A stretch of DNA of 64,000 nt from Bacteroidales bacterium. GTDB taxonomy: Bacteria > Bacteroidota > Bacteroidia > Bacteroidales > Muribaculaceae. Below, one piece after another: positions 9,001 through 17,718 of the stretch. The number at the start of each line of letters is the position of its first letter. Position 1 is the first letter of the stretch. The position numbers and the translations under genes are program-made. The stretch is taken from assembly GCA_020860515.1 (NCBI GenBank), contig JAJBUG010000035.1, positions 46,947 to 110,946 on the forward strand. The letters are read 5' to 3'. The notes below the pieces were generated by a model. That model ran no database searches. It was given only the letters and a program-made list of their open reading frames with translations, and was not told where the DNA came from.

Positions 9001-9646
9001 TGATGAAGATATCGCCACAATCGCCAACGGCGTGCTCACCGGCAAGCAGGATGGCAAGACCACTATCCGTGGCACCTATACCGACTACGACGGCATGGCT
9101 CACGACTTTGAGTTCCCGCTATCAGTTGAGACATTTCCGCTCACAGCCGACTTCTTCAATCCAAGCCTCACCGGCAGCGGAACATTCGACGAAACAACTG
9201 GCGAATTCACAACATCGAAGAACGGCCTCGCTGGCTGGGAATACACCAACGGCCTCGACATCAGCGCCTACAACTATATCGTAATCGAGCTTGAAAGCAA
9301 GCCAACGGTAAGCACCTCATTCTGCATCTACGACAGGGCCAACGGCAGCTACAGCCGCAATGTCACCTCGGCCTCATCTAAGGTTAATCTGAGTGCCAAC
9401 GCTGTCACCAGCAAGGTTGACCTGACCCAAGTGGCCAAGATGGGCTTCACCACCAATGGCGGTGCCACAGTCACCATCAAGCGTGTGTTCCTGAGCATGG
9501 ACGGCGAGAATCCAGCTGGCATCGAAGGTATCCTGATGGACGCTACCGTGACCGACGATGCCATCTACGACATCATGGGTCGCCGCTTGAGCCGCGCTCC
9601 CGAGCATGGATTCTTCATCCAGGGCGGCAAGAAGCACTTTAAGTAG
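6059..9646 (+). CDS. Secreted bifunctional GH5-GH43 hemicellulase
   Basis: About 1195 residues from the ATG at 6059, which gives a clean signal peptide (NKKIQLLLLSLLCGFSLGWA). Residues ~25-400 form a GH5 domain with acid/base Glu195 (LANEP) and nucleophile Glu300 (IITEVDW); the opening LHGVMDTPSPYFN resembles Bacteroidota GH5 xylanases (GH5_21-like, tentative). Residues ~415-940 form a GH43 domain, subfamily-12-like, starting NPIINADFPDPDPIRVGD, with the usual beta-sandwich extension. A Big-like segment and a carbohydrate-binding-like domain follow, and the tail (IYDIMGRR ... FFIQGGKKHFK) resembles a T9SS sorting signal. It should cut a xylan backbone and remove arabinose or xylose side groups. 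It heads the xus-like locus and is divergent from the fimbria operon. Confidence 0.85.
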   Translation: MNKKIQLLLLSLLCGFSLGWAQYGVLSPLHVSGSQLQDEQGNHVVLHGVMDTPSPYFNNGRWGSSANTAYASKCISYFDQLFTAITSIEDGAACNVFRLHLDPCWCFVNAADESDFEKFQMSRFKSAWEKIYQPIIETALGHGLYVVVRPPGVCPQTIQVGGAYQEYLNTIWEYVAADEYIRQNAGYISLELANEPVDVKDANGNNLNSGSTLRDFFQPLYDTIRQQGFTGIVWAPGAGYQSIYTGYDTYPMVGYNIGYAVHCYPGWYSCSDTSCDPDAFINNFTKMVPVAGVSPIIITEVDWSPEKEGEGKYNEFGEWVPANWGTWGTASTSKWGAAFKAMIDYYDASMTLSSTGVYLDIDSYILNGTVQPAIKDVEEACGPACWDWYQEYAKVNYAYPTFTNRYCADQGNGTYINPIINADFPDPDPIRVGDTFYMSTTTMFHFPGATIMKSKDLVNWEYCCNPLENVINNEDAFSLKNDQNRYAQGMWASTLNYYDGRYYLGFLVMGSADGTSGYYMLDTDDIENGTWRVRMLKDGFYDAGILFDNDGKVYIAAGINHITVFELDPNNDFSIKSSKEVIVREDSGLEGNHMYHIGDYYYIYSTYGGTEGSQTIFRSSSPMGDYEECNGRLIANQSIHQGGLVDTPNGEWWTILFKDDGAVGRVPYLEPVTWNNGWPTIGNNGIDVSKDGAAYPKPNVGLAYPRTYIPTNDTFTSLTLGMQWQWSHLPDNSAWSLTEHPGYLRLYTTGIASDLKHARNSLTQRMQCLHYAGTANSKKNTVYGTTKMEIGGMNDGDLCGLAMFQDPYSYVAVKQENGKRRIVVYCEGYDNNPEQLYDGDEITGDVIYLQARASMSNNLVTYWYSTDNVNWERAVNKGFTLRYIISIFVGQRFYLFNYATEKNGGFVDIDWFSTEQEFEESRFYSEENLQTFSPEDLIFDHMETVDEIKMLNGAVYQLPIYAVMASGMTMNVASSCSFIIDDEDIATIANGVLTGKQDGKTTIRGTYTDYDGMAHDFEFPLSVETFPLTADFFNPSLTGSGTFDETTGEFTTSKNGLAGWEYTNGLDISAYNYIVIELESKPTVSTSFCIYDRANGSYSRNVTSASSKVNLSANAVTSKVDLTQVAKMGFTTNGGATVTIKRVFLSMDGENPAGIEGILMDATVTDDAIYDIMGRRLSRAPEHGFFIQGGKKHFK

Positions 9647-9654
9647 TCCCGGAG

Positions 9655-9689
9655 CCTTGGTCTTTAGTCCTTGGGGCTAAAGGCCAAGG
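9655..9689. terminator. Intergenic hairpin before xusA
   Basis: CCTTGG-T-CTTTAG pairs with CTAAAG-G-CCAAGG around a 9-nt loop. There is no T tract after it, so it may attenuate or process the mRNA rather than end it. Confidence 0.5.
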
Positions 9690-9729
9690 ACTTAGGAAAA
9701 TTGAATCAATCATTATCACAATTATAATC

Positions 9730-12700
9730 ATGAAACAACTGACAACCTTAATCCTGCTCTTGATAGCCTTCAGGGTAGCGGCCCAGGTGGAAGTGCGCGG
9801 AACCGTAGAGGACGGCGACGGCGAGCCCATCATCGGTGCCATGGTAGCCCTAAAGACGGATACCAAGGTGGCCACTGTCACTGACATCGATGGCAACTTC
9901 TTGCTTAAGGTGCCTTCGCTCAAGAGCCAACTCACAGTCACTTATGTGGGAATGAAACCCAAAACTGTCTCGCTCAATGGCAAAAATACTATCACAATCG
10001 TGATGGAGGATGATGCCGAGACCCTCAGCGAGGTAGTAGTAGTAGGTTACGGCCAGCAAAAGAAAGCCTCGGTGGTGGGCGCCATCACCCAGACCGACGG
10101 CAAGGCCCTGCAGCGCACCGGTGGTGTGAGCTCGCTCGGCGCAGCTCTCACTGGTAATCTGCCTGGCGTAACCACAATGTCATCGTCGGGCCGACCTGGC
10201 GACGAAGACCCCGAAATCGTAATCCGTGGCGTCAGCTCGTGGAACAACTCAGAGCCACTGATCTTGGTCGATGGCATCGAGCGCCCAATGAGTTCGGTGG
10301 ATATCAACTCAGTGCAATCAATCTCGGTGCTCAAGGATGCATCGGCCACTGCTGTGTATGGTGTGAAGGGCGCCAACGGCGTAATCCTTATCACCACCAA
10401 GCGCGGTCAAGAAGGCCGTGCTCAGATTGAGTTCAATATGAACACCGTGCTCAAGGTGGCATCAAAGCTGCCTAAGACCCTCGACAGCTACGATGCCCTC
10501 ACCGTGCGCAACATGGCTATCGAAAACGAGCTTGGACTCTCGCCCGACTCATGGAGCAAGATGACCCCCGAGGCAATCCTGCAGAAATACCGCAATCCAT
10601 CGAGCCTCGAAGAGAAGGAGCGCTATCCCAACGTTGACTGGGAGGATGAGCTGTTCAAGCGCTCATGTATGAGCTACAATCCCAGCGTAAACATCTCAGG
10701 CGGTACCAAGGTGGTAAAATATTTCGCATCGATCGACTATCTGCATGAGGGCGACCTCTTCCGCATAGTGGATAATGGCCGCGGTTACAAGGGCGGTTAT
10801 GGCTACGACCGCTTGAACGTGCGCACCAACTTCGACTTCCAAATCACCCCCACCACCCTGTTCAAGGCCAACCTATCTGGCTCGAGCGGCAAGCGCAAGA
10901 GCCCTTGGGGCAAGACCGACGCCGGCAGCGAATGGTTTGAGACTCAGCTATGGCAGGCTGCCTATTCAGCTCCATCAGATGCTTTCTGGCCTGTATATAG
11001 CGATGGCACATGGGGTTACTATCCCCAGGACGAGAACGGCGCGCCCAACTCGCTGAAGAATATCGCATTCGCCGGACGCGAAACCAAGACCACGACCCGC
11101 ATCAATACCGACTTCACCTTGGAGCAAAAGCTCGACTTCCTGCTCAAAGGCCTGCGCGTGTCGGCCACAATATCATGGGATAACCAATTCGTGGAGTATC
11201 GCCGTGGCATCAGCGACGATGGCAACGATCCCCAGCGCAAATGGATCAACCCCGACACAGGCGAGGTATTCTACGAGAAGACCAACGATGCCACCACTGG
11301 ATTCGACTTCCAGGAGAGCATCAAGTGGAGCACCAACGGCGGCTCGATGGACAATAGCCTCACACTGCGCAACCTTTACTATCAAGGCCAAATCTATTGG
11401 GGCAATTCATTCGGCAAACACGATGTGACCGCAATGGGCGTGTTCAACCGCACCGAGAACAGCGTGGGCTCAGAATTTACCCACTACCGCGAGGACTGGG
11501 CATTCCGCACCACCTACGCATTTGCAAGCCGCTACTTCTTCGAGTACAATGGCGCATACAACGGCTCAGAGAAATTCTCAAAGAAGAATCGCTTTGCATT
11601 CTTCAACTCAGGCGCTATCGGCTGGATGATCAGCGAGGAGCCATTCTGGAGCCGTATCCAACAATGGGTGCCGCTGCTCAAGCTGCGCTACAGCTATGGC
11701 GAGGTCGGCGACGACAATGTGGGCGACCGCTGGCTCTATGCTACCCAATGGGCCTACGGCGGCAGCACTCAGCAGGGTCTCGACCCCGATGTGTACAGTC
11801 CTTACTACTGGTATCGCGAAAGCCTGGTGGGCAATGAAGATGTGCATTGGGAAAAGGCCATAAAGCAGAACTTCGGTATTGACTACGCATTCTTCAGCGG
11901 TCTCTTGGCTGGTTCGCTCGATTTCTTCCATGAAAAGAGAAAGGACATTCTGGTTTCTGGCTCATCGCGTTCGGTACCTGAATATTACGGCACCACCGCC
12001 CCCACTGCCAACCTTGGCCGCGTACGCAGCACTGGTTTTGAACTGGAATTGCGTGTCAACAAGACCTTCGGCAACGGCATGCACCTCTGGGCAAATTTCA
12101 ACATGACCCATGCCGAGAACAAGATTCTCAGCTTCGACGATCCCGAGTTGCTGCCCGACTATCAAAAGACAACTGGCTACGCAATCGGCCAAAACAAGAG
12201 CTATATGAATTCGGGCTGGGCCTCAACTTGGGACCAAGTAATCGGCACCACCCAGTGGAACACCAACGATGACCAGAAGCTCCCTGGCATGTACGATGTG
12301 CTCGACTATAACGCCGATGGCGTAATCGACAGCAACGACCTTGCTCCCTATGGATACACTGGCACACCCCAGAACAACTACAACGCTACTATCGGCCTCG
12401 ACTGGAAGGGCTGGAACATCATGCTGCAATTCTACGGCGTAACGGGCGTGTCGCGCTATGTGGCCTTCACCTCGCTGAGCGGCAACCTTGACACCGTATA
12501 TGACGAAGGCACCTACTGGACTCACCTCACCGGCACTGGCGATGCTCCAATTCCTCGCTGGAACTCCACCCCGAATGGCGACTATTTCCACTCGACACAG
12601 TATCTCTACGATGGCAGCTACATCCGCCTCAAGAATGCTGAAATCGGCTACACATGGAATGGCGGCTGGATCAAGCACCTGGGCCTTTCGATGCTCAAGC

Positions 12701-12843
12701 TCTATCTCAACGGCAACAACCTGTGGCTCTGGAGCAAGATGCCCGACGACCGCGAAAGCAACTTTGCAGGCACCGGCCTGGCATCGCAAGGCGCTTATCC
12801 TACAATGCGACGCTTTAATTTCGGTATTAGATTCTCGCTGTAA
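9730..12843 (+). CDS. xusA: SusC-family TonB-dependent transporter (XusA-like)
   Basis: A 1037-residue outer membrane transporter: signal peptide to about residue 19 (ending RVAAQ), a carboxypeptidase-regulatory-like domain (~21-90, VRGTVEDGDGEPIIGAMV), a TonB-box region (SEVVVVGYGQQKKASVVGAI), a plug domain with the SusC signature ILVDGIERP and VLKDASATAVYGVKGANGVI, then a 22-strand-type barrel ending in Phe-Ser-Leu. It imports oligosaccharides together with the SusD protein encoded 12 bp downstream. The order of the six genes from here to 22301 (SusC, SusD, SusC, SusD, short lipoprotein, GH10-like) is that of the xusABCDE-xyn10 xylan cluster of Prevotella and Bacteroides; the symbol rests on that order. 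The substrate is inferred. Confidence 0.9.
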   Translation: MKQLTTLILLLIAFRVAAQVEVRGTVEDGDGEPIIGAMVALKTDTKVATVTDIDGNFLLKVPSLKSQLTVTYVGMKPKTVSLNGKNTITIVMEDDAETLSEVVVVGYGQQKKASVVGAITQTDGKALQRTGGVSSLGAALTGNLPGVTTMSSSGRPGDEDPEIVIRGVSSWNNSEPLILVDGIERPMSSVDINSVQSISVLKDASATAVYGVKGANGVILITTKRGQEGRAQIEFNMNTVLKVASKLPKTLDSYDALTVRNMAIENELGLSPDSWSKMTPEAILQKYRNPSSLEEKERYPNVDWEDELFKRSCMSYNPSVNISGGTKVVKYFASIDYLHEGDLFRIVDNGRGYKGGYGYDRLNVRTNFDFQITPTTLFKANLSGSSGKRKSPWGKTDAGSEWFETQLWQAAYSAPSDAFWPVYSDGTWGYYPQDENGAPNSLKNIAFAGRETKTTTRINTDFTLEQKLDFLLKGLRVSATISWDNQFVEYRRGISDDGNDPQRKWINPDTGEVFYEKTNDATTGFDFQESIKWSTNGGSMDNSLTLRNLYYQGQIYWGNSFGKHDVTAMGVFNRTENSVGSEFTHYREDWAFRTTYAFASRYFFEYNGAYNGSEKFSKKNRFAFFNSGAIGWMISEEPFWSRIQQWVPLLKLRYSYGEVGDDNVGDRWLYATQWAYGGSTQQGLDPDVYSPYYWYRESLVGNEDVHWEKAIKQNFGIDYAFFSGLLAGSLDFFHEKRKDILVSGSSRSVPEYYGTTAPTANLGRVRSTGFELELRVNKTFGNGMHLWANFNMTHAENKILSFDDPELLPDYQKTTGYAIGQNKSYMNSGWASTWDQVIGTTQWNTNDDQKLPGMYDVLDYNADGVIDSNDLAPYGYTGTPQNNYNATIGLDWKGWNIMLQFYGVTGVSRYVAFTSLSGNLDTVYDEGTYWTHLTGTGDAPIPRWNSTPNGDYFHSTQYLYDGSYIRLKNAEIGYTWNGGWIKHLGLSMLKLYLNGNNLWLWSKMPDDRESNFAGTGLASQGAYPTMRRFNFGIRFSL

Positions 12844-12855
12844 CAATTCAAAATT

Positions 12856-14739
12856 ATGAAAAATTTCAAATCCATATATATCGGCGTTGCGGCAGCCCTG
12901 GCATTGACTGGCTGCACCGACTACCTTGACAAGGCACCTGAGAGCGAAATCTCAGAAACTGAGGCCTTCAAGGACTTCCGCAACTTCCAGGGCTTCGTCG
13001 AGGAGATGTACAACTGCATCCCCGAGTTCGATAAGGGTTATTGGACCAACTCTTGGAACTGGGGCGAAGACGAAATTGAAAATGTGGGCATCGACTACCA
13101 CTTTGTGTACAAGGTTGACCAAGGCGACTTCTGGGGCTGGCAAGCCGAATACGACGGCTGGAGCAGCGGCTGGATGGACAAGGCCAATTTCAGCGCCACC
13201 AGCACAAGCCGCTTCGACAAGGGTCTCTGGCCCGGCTGTTGGTATGGCATCCGCAAGGCTAACATGGGCCTTGAAAACCTGGACCTTCTCACCGATGCCA
13301 CTCAGGAGCAGAAGAACTTTATCAAGGGCCAGTTGCTTTTCTTCCGTGCCTGGTTCCACTTCCAGATGATTCAATATTTTGGCGGACTGCCTTATATCGA
13401 TGAGGTGCTCCCATCGAATGAAAAACTCACCCTGCCGCGCCTTACCTACGCCGAGAGCGCCGACCGCATCGCTGAGGACCTGCGCGAAGCTGCCGACCTG
13501 CTCCCCATCGACTGGGAAGACACCGAGACTGGTGCCCTGACCAGTGGCAACAACGACCTGCGCGTGACAAAGATTGCCGCTCTCGGCTATCTTGGCAAGA
13601 ATTATCTCTGGGCTGCATCGCCCCTGATGTACGAAGAGAAAGCGGGTACCTGCGACTCTACAAAGTACAATCAAGATTACGCCCAAAAGGCTGCCACCGT
13701 GCTTGGCGAACTGATCCAAACCGTGGAGAGCGGCACAAAGTACGGTTTGCTCCCCTTCGATGAATACAGCAACAACTTCCGCACCAAGGATGGAACACGC
13801 CGCATAGCCGGCCAATCAAAGAGCGGCGAAATCGTGGAGGCTATCTTCCGCGGTCCTTGCTACGGCTGGAACGACACGGGCCTGGGTCTGAGCCACGGAT
13901 TCTTCGGATCGGACCTCAACGATAATGGCGTAACCGGCTGCCCAACTGCCAACTACGTGAATTATGCTTACGGCATGGCCAACGGGCTGCCACTGAGCGA
14001 TCAATACTCAGGCTTCGACAAGGCTCACCCTTGGCAGAACCGCGATCCCCGCTTCTATCATGATATCGTGTATGATGGACTGAAGATGATCGACAACACC
14101 ACTACCACCACCGCTAAGACCTGGGAATATGCCGAGCTTTACACCGACGGCCTTTACCGTGATGTAATCCGAGGCAGCCGCACTGGCTATTATCTGCTGA
14201 AATTCTGCGATATCGACTGCAACAAATACGACCAAGGCTGGAGCTACTCGCTTGGCTACCATATCCACCTGCCTTGGATGCGCCTGGCAGATGTATATCT
14301 GATGTATGCCGAGGCCGCTGCCGAGGCTGCTCAGAGCCCCGATGGCAAATACTACTGCTCGTACACTGCAATCGATGCTATTAATAAGATTCGCACTCGC
14401 GCTGGCGTGGCCTCGCTTGGCTCGAACTATACGCGCGACCTCAACAAGTTTATGCAAGAGGTGCGTCGCGAGCGTGCTTGCGAGCTTGCCTACGAGGGCC
14501 ATCGATTCAACGACCTGCGCCGCTGGAAACTCTTAGATGTGTATCCCTACAACATCAAGACATCACAAGAGTTTATCCGCGTGACCACCAACAAGAGCGC
14601 ACCCCAGAACAACCAAATCAGCGAATGGCGACAGGAGAATATCCTTACACGCAATTTCAGCTCGAAGCACTATTGGTTGCCTTTGAAGCGCACCGATACC
14701 AACATGTATCTGGAATTTGCTCAGAACCCCGGATGGTAA
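12856..14739 (+). CDS. xusB: SusD-family glycan-binding lipoprotein (XusB-like)
   Basis: A 627-residue surface lipoprotein. The lipobox ends at Cys20 (ALTGC), then the SusD opening TDYLDKAPESEISETEAF. TPR-like helices carry FFRAWFHFQMIQYFGGLPYID near residues 165-185, and the C-terminal SusD motif EVRRERACELAYEGHRFNDL RRW lies near 535-560. Trp- and Tyr-rich loops (YDGWSSGWMD) are candidate sugar-stacking sites. It caps the SusC channel encoded immediately upstream and shares its transcript (12-bp gap). Confidence 0.92.
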   Translation: MKNFKSIYIGVAAALALTGCTDYLDKAPESEISETEAFKDFRNFQGFVEEMYNCIPEFDKGYWTNSWNWGEDEIENVGIDYHFVYKVDQGDFWGWQAEYDGWSSGWMDKANFSATSTSRFDKGLWPGCWYGIRKANMGLENLDLLTDATQEQKNFIKGQLLFFRAWFHFQMIQYFGGLPYIDEVLPSNEKLTLPRLTYAESADRIAEDLREAADLLPIDWEDTETGALTSGNNDLRVTKIAALGYLGKNYLWAASPLMYEEKAGTCDSTKYNQDYAQKAATVLGELIQTVESGTKYGLLPFDEYSNNFRTKDGTRRIAGQSKSGEIVEAIFRGPCYGWNDTGLGLSHGFFGSDLNDNGVTGCPTANYVNYAYGMANGLPLSDQYSGFDKAHPWQNRDPRFYHDIVYDGLKMIDNTTTTTAKTWEYAELYTDGLYRDVIRGSRTGYYLLKFCDIDCNKYDQGWSYSLGYHIHLPWMRLADVYLMYAEAAAEAAQSPDGKYYCSYTAIDAINKIRTRAGVASLGSNYTRDLNKFMQEVRRERACELAYEGHRFNDLRRWKLLDVYPYNIKTSQEFIRVTTNKSAPQNNQISEWRQENILTRNFSSKHYWLPLKRTDTNMYLEFAQNPGW

Positions 14740-14809
14740 AATCAATGAATAGGACACTCTTAAATATCCTTTCATCCTATTATCCTTTCATCCTTTTAAT
14801 TTGATTTCA

Positions 14810-17659
14810 ATGAAAACCCCATATAAGACACTGTATAAAACACTGGTTCTTAGCATCTCGGCAGCAAGCACGGCTCTCGGAATGACTGCACAGGAGGTTG
14901 CTGACAGCGCCAAGGTGACATCCGACGCTGCGGTGATCCAAGCTGTGGGCGCCACTGGCGACACCACGCTGGTCAACCTCCCATTCCGCAAGACTGAGAA
15001 GCGCGACCTCATGGGCGGTGTCAGCACAGTAAACGTGCAAGAACTGCAAAACAAGAACTACATGACCTATTCGCTCGACAATATGCAAAGCCTCGTAAGC
15101 GGCTGGACGGGCGAACTGTGGCACCAAGGCGAAGCCCTAATCTTGGTAGATGGCGTGCCTCGCGATGCCAGCAACGTGCATCCCGATGAAATTGCCGACA
15201 TTACCTTCCTGAAATCGGCCCAGGCTGTGGTGCTCTACGGCAGCCGCGCTTCAAATGGCGCTGTGCTGATCACCACCAAGCGCGGCACAAAGGATGGCCT
15301 GCATGTAACGGTGGATGGCAATGCCACCTGCTATGTGCCCAAGCGCTATCCCAAATATTTGGGCTCAGAGCAATACATGACCCTCTACAACGAGGCTCGC
15401 ATCAACGATGGCCTTGAACCAGTGTATAGCGCTGAGGACATCTACAACTACTCCACTCTGAGCAATCTCTATCGATATCCCGAAATCAACTTCTTCTCAG
15501 AGGATTATGTGAAGAAGAATTATTGGCGCTACGATGCCAATGCTCAATTCGAAGGCGGCGGCAAGTTTGCACACTTCTACACCTACATTGGTTTTTACCA
15601 CGTTGGCGACCTTATCAACTTCGGCGAAGGCAAACATAACCACTCAAATCGCCTGAGCATTCGCGGCAACATCGACCTTATGTTCAGCGACTCGATGACC
15701 GGCTGGGTAGATGCATCTGCTACATTCTACGATAATCGCAGCGACCTCTCGGATTTCTGGAACCAATCAGGCATTCAGCGCCCCACCTCGCAATATGCAT
15801 TGGTGCCTCTGATTCCGATTGATGCTATCGACCCTAATGATGAGGCCTCGCAAATCTTGGTTAACAATAGCAGCCACCTTATCGATGGCAAATATCTGCT
15901 TGGCGGAACACAGAACCAGCAAACCAACGCTTTCGCAGCCATGTACGCAGCTGGCTACAACAAGTACACCAGCCGCCAAATGCAAGTGGATGCGGGCATC
16001 AACATCAAGCTCAATAAGATTCTGGAAGGCTTGTCGTTCAAGGCTCACTTCGCCACTGACTATGCCACAAGCTACAACACCAGCATCAACAACGAGTACT
16101 CAACCTACGAAGCAACCTGGGCCAACTACAACGGACAAGATGTAATCACCGGCCTTACCAAGTACGGCACCGACAAATCAACTGGCACACAGAACATGAG
16201 CGGCAGCTACACTCGCCAGATCGTGCTGTTCAACGCACAGTTCGACTACGACCGCTCATTCGGCCAACACAATGTCAATGCTACCCTCCTTGGCAATGGC
16301 TACCAGCAGACCGTGACTGGAAATTATCACAACACTACCAATGCCAACTTAGGCTTGCAGGCTACTTACAATTTCGCTCACACTTACTATGCCGACTTGT
16401 CGATGGCTATGGTGCACTCGTCGAAATTGGCTCCTGGTCACCGCAACGCATTCTCGCCAGTGGGCACCATAGCTTGGCGCCTCAGCAATGAGCCTTGGCT
16501 GCGCGACCACACCTGGATCGAGGATTTGAAGCTCACTGCATCGTATGGCGTAATTCATCAGGACGTGGATATCAGCGACTATTACATGTACGACGAAGTA
16601 TTCACCGCATCGGGCACATGGTGGGGCTGGAGCGAAAGCGCTTCGCTGAAGCAAACGACCTTATCAACACGCGGTGCAAACACCGACCTCAGCTTCGTCA
16701 AGCGCAAGGAATGGCGTGTGGGCTTGGAGGCTCAGCTGTGGAAGGGTCTTATCAACCTTGAGGCTAACTACTTCGACATTTCCACCAACGACCAAATCAT
16801 CATTCCCGAAACTCTCTATCCCAGCTATTTTGCCGCATGGGGCACATCGTTCAAGGCTTATACCAACTATAACAACCAGAGCCGCCGAGGCGTAGATTTC
16901 TCGGTGACAGCTTTCAAGCGCTTTGGCGAGGTAGATGTAAAGCTCGGATTCGTAGGAATGTACTATTGGAGCAAAAACGACCGCATCTCGGAGAACAACG
17001 AATATGATTGGCTCAATTCCACCGGCACAGCCATCGAGACAATCCGTGGCTACCACTGCCTGGGATTCTTCCAGAGTGAAGAGGAAATCGCCAACTCAGC
17101 CGTAATCAACAGCAATACTAAGCCTGGCGACCTCAAATATGAAGACAAGAACGGCGATGGCATCATCGACTATCAGGACATGGTAGTGCTTGGCAAATGG
17201 CAAGCTCCATTCGTAGGCGGCGTCAATCTTACCGTGGGCTGGAAGGGTTTTACCCTCTATGCTGCCGGCACATTCAACACTGGTGCCAAGTCAATTCGCT
17301 CAAATGCCCTGACATGGGTTTACGGGGATGGCAAATACACCGACATGCAACTCAACCGCTGGACTCCCGAAACAGCCGCAACAGCCACTTATCCCCGCCT
17401 GACCACCCTGAGCGGCGACCTCAACTTCGTGGCAAGCGATTTTTGGCTCTTCGATCCCTCGGCATTCTATCTGAGCCGCTTACAACTCACCTATGATTTT
17501 CCCAGCAGCATCTTCCGCCACTGCTTTATCAAGGGTGTGCAAGTCTATTTCCTCGGCACCGATTTGCTCACTATCTCAAAGGAGCGCAAGTACTTGGAGA
17601 CCAACATTGGTTTCCCGCAGTGTCGCGGTTACAACTTCGGCGTAAAGGTGAATATTTAG
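14810..17659 (+). CDS. xusC: Second SusC-family transporter, no N-terminal CTLD (XusC-like)
   Basis: About 949 residues from the ATG at 14810; an upstream in-frame TTG is less likely. A signal peptide is followed by a short linker and directly by the plug (GGVSTVNVQELQNKNYMTYS; ILVDGVPRDASNVHPDEIAD; ALITTKRG-type end), with no carboxypeptidase-like domain and no clear EVVVVGYG box, unlike the first SusC. The barrel ends GYNFGVKVNI. Tandem non-identical SusC/SusD pairs where the second SusC is shorter are typical of xus xylan loci. The 5' leader is nearly identical to that of the next gene. The name is given by gene order. Confidence 0.88.
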   Translation: MKTPYKTLYKTLVLSISAASTALGMTAQEVADSAKVTSDAAVIQAVGATGDTTLVNLPFRKTEKRDLMGGVSTVNVQELQNKNYMTYSLDNMQSLVSGWTGELWHQGEALILVDGVPRDASNVHPDEIADITFLKSAQAVVLYGSRASNGAVLITTKRGTKDGLHVTVDGNATCYVPKRYPKYLGSEQYMTLYNEARINDGLEPVYSAEDIYNYSTLSNLYRYPEINFFSEDYVKKNYWRYDANAQFEGGGKFAHFYTYIGFYHVGDLINFGEGKHNHSNRLSIRGNIDLMFSDSMTGWVDASATFYDNRSDLSDFWNQSGIQRPTSQYALVPLIPIDAIDPNDEASQILVNNSSHLIDGKYLLGGTQNQQTNAFAAMYAAGYNKYTSRQMQVDAGINIKLNKILEGLSFKAHFATDYATSYNTSINNEYSTYEATWANYNGQDVITGLTKYGTDKSTGTQNMSGSYTRQIVLFNAQFDYDRSFGQHNVNATLLGNGYQQTVTGNYHNTTNANLGLQATYNFAHTYYADLSMAMVHSSKLAPGHRNAFSPVGTIAWRLSNEPWLRDHTWIEDLKLTASYGVIHQDVDISDYYMYDEVFTASGTWWGWSESASLKQTTLSTRGANTDLSFVKRKEWRVGLEAQLWKGLINLEANYFDISTNDQIIIPETLYPSYFAAWGTSFKAYTNYNNQSRRGVDFSVTAFKRFGEVDVKLGFVGMYYWSKNDRISENNEYDWLNSTGTAIETIRGYHCLGFFQSEEEIANSAVINSNTKPGDLKYEDKNGDGIIDYQDMVVLGKWQAPFVGGVNLTVGWKGFTLYAAGTFNTGAKSIRSNALTWVYGDGKYTDMQLNRWTPETAATATYPRLTTLSGDLNFVASDFWLFDPSAFYLSRLQLTYDFPSSIFRHCFIKGVQVYFLGTDLLTISKERKYLETNIGFPQCRGYNFGVKVNI

Positions 17660-17663
17660 TGAT

Positions 17664-17698
17664 TTGGTGATTTAGTGAATCAGTGAATCAGTGATTTT
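17664..17698. repeat. Short degenerate tandem repeat (gtgaatca/gtgattt units)
   Basis: Between xusC and xusD, GTGAATCA occurs twice in direct succession within a run of related GTGATTT/GTGAATC units. Function is not evident. Confidence 0.5.
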
Positions 17699-17718
17699 AA
17701 ATCTTTAATTTGATTTCA

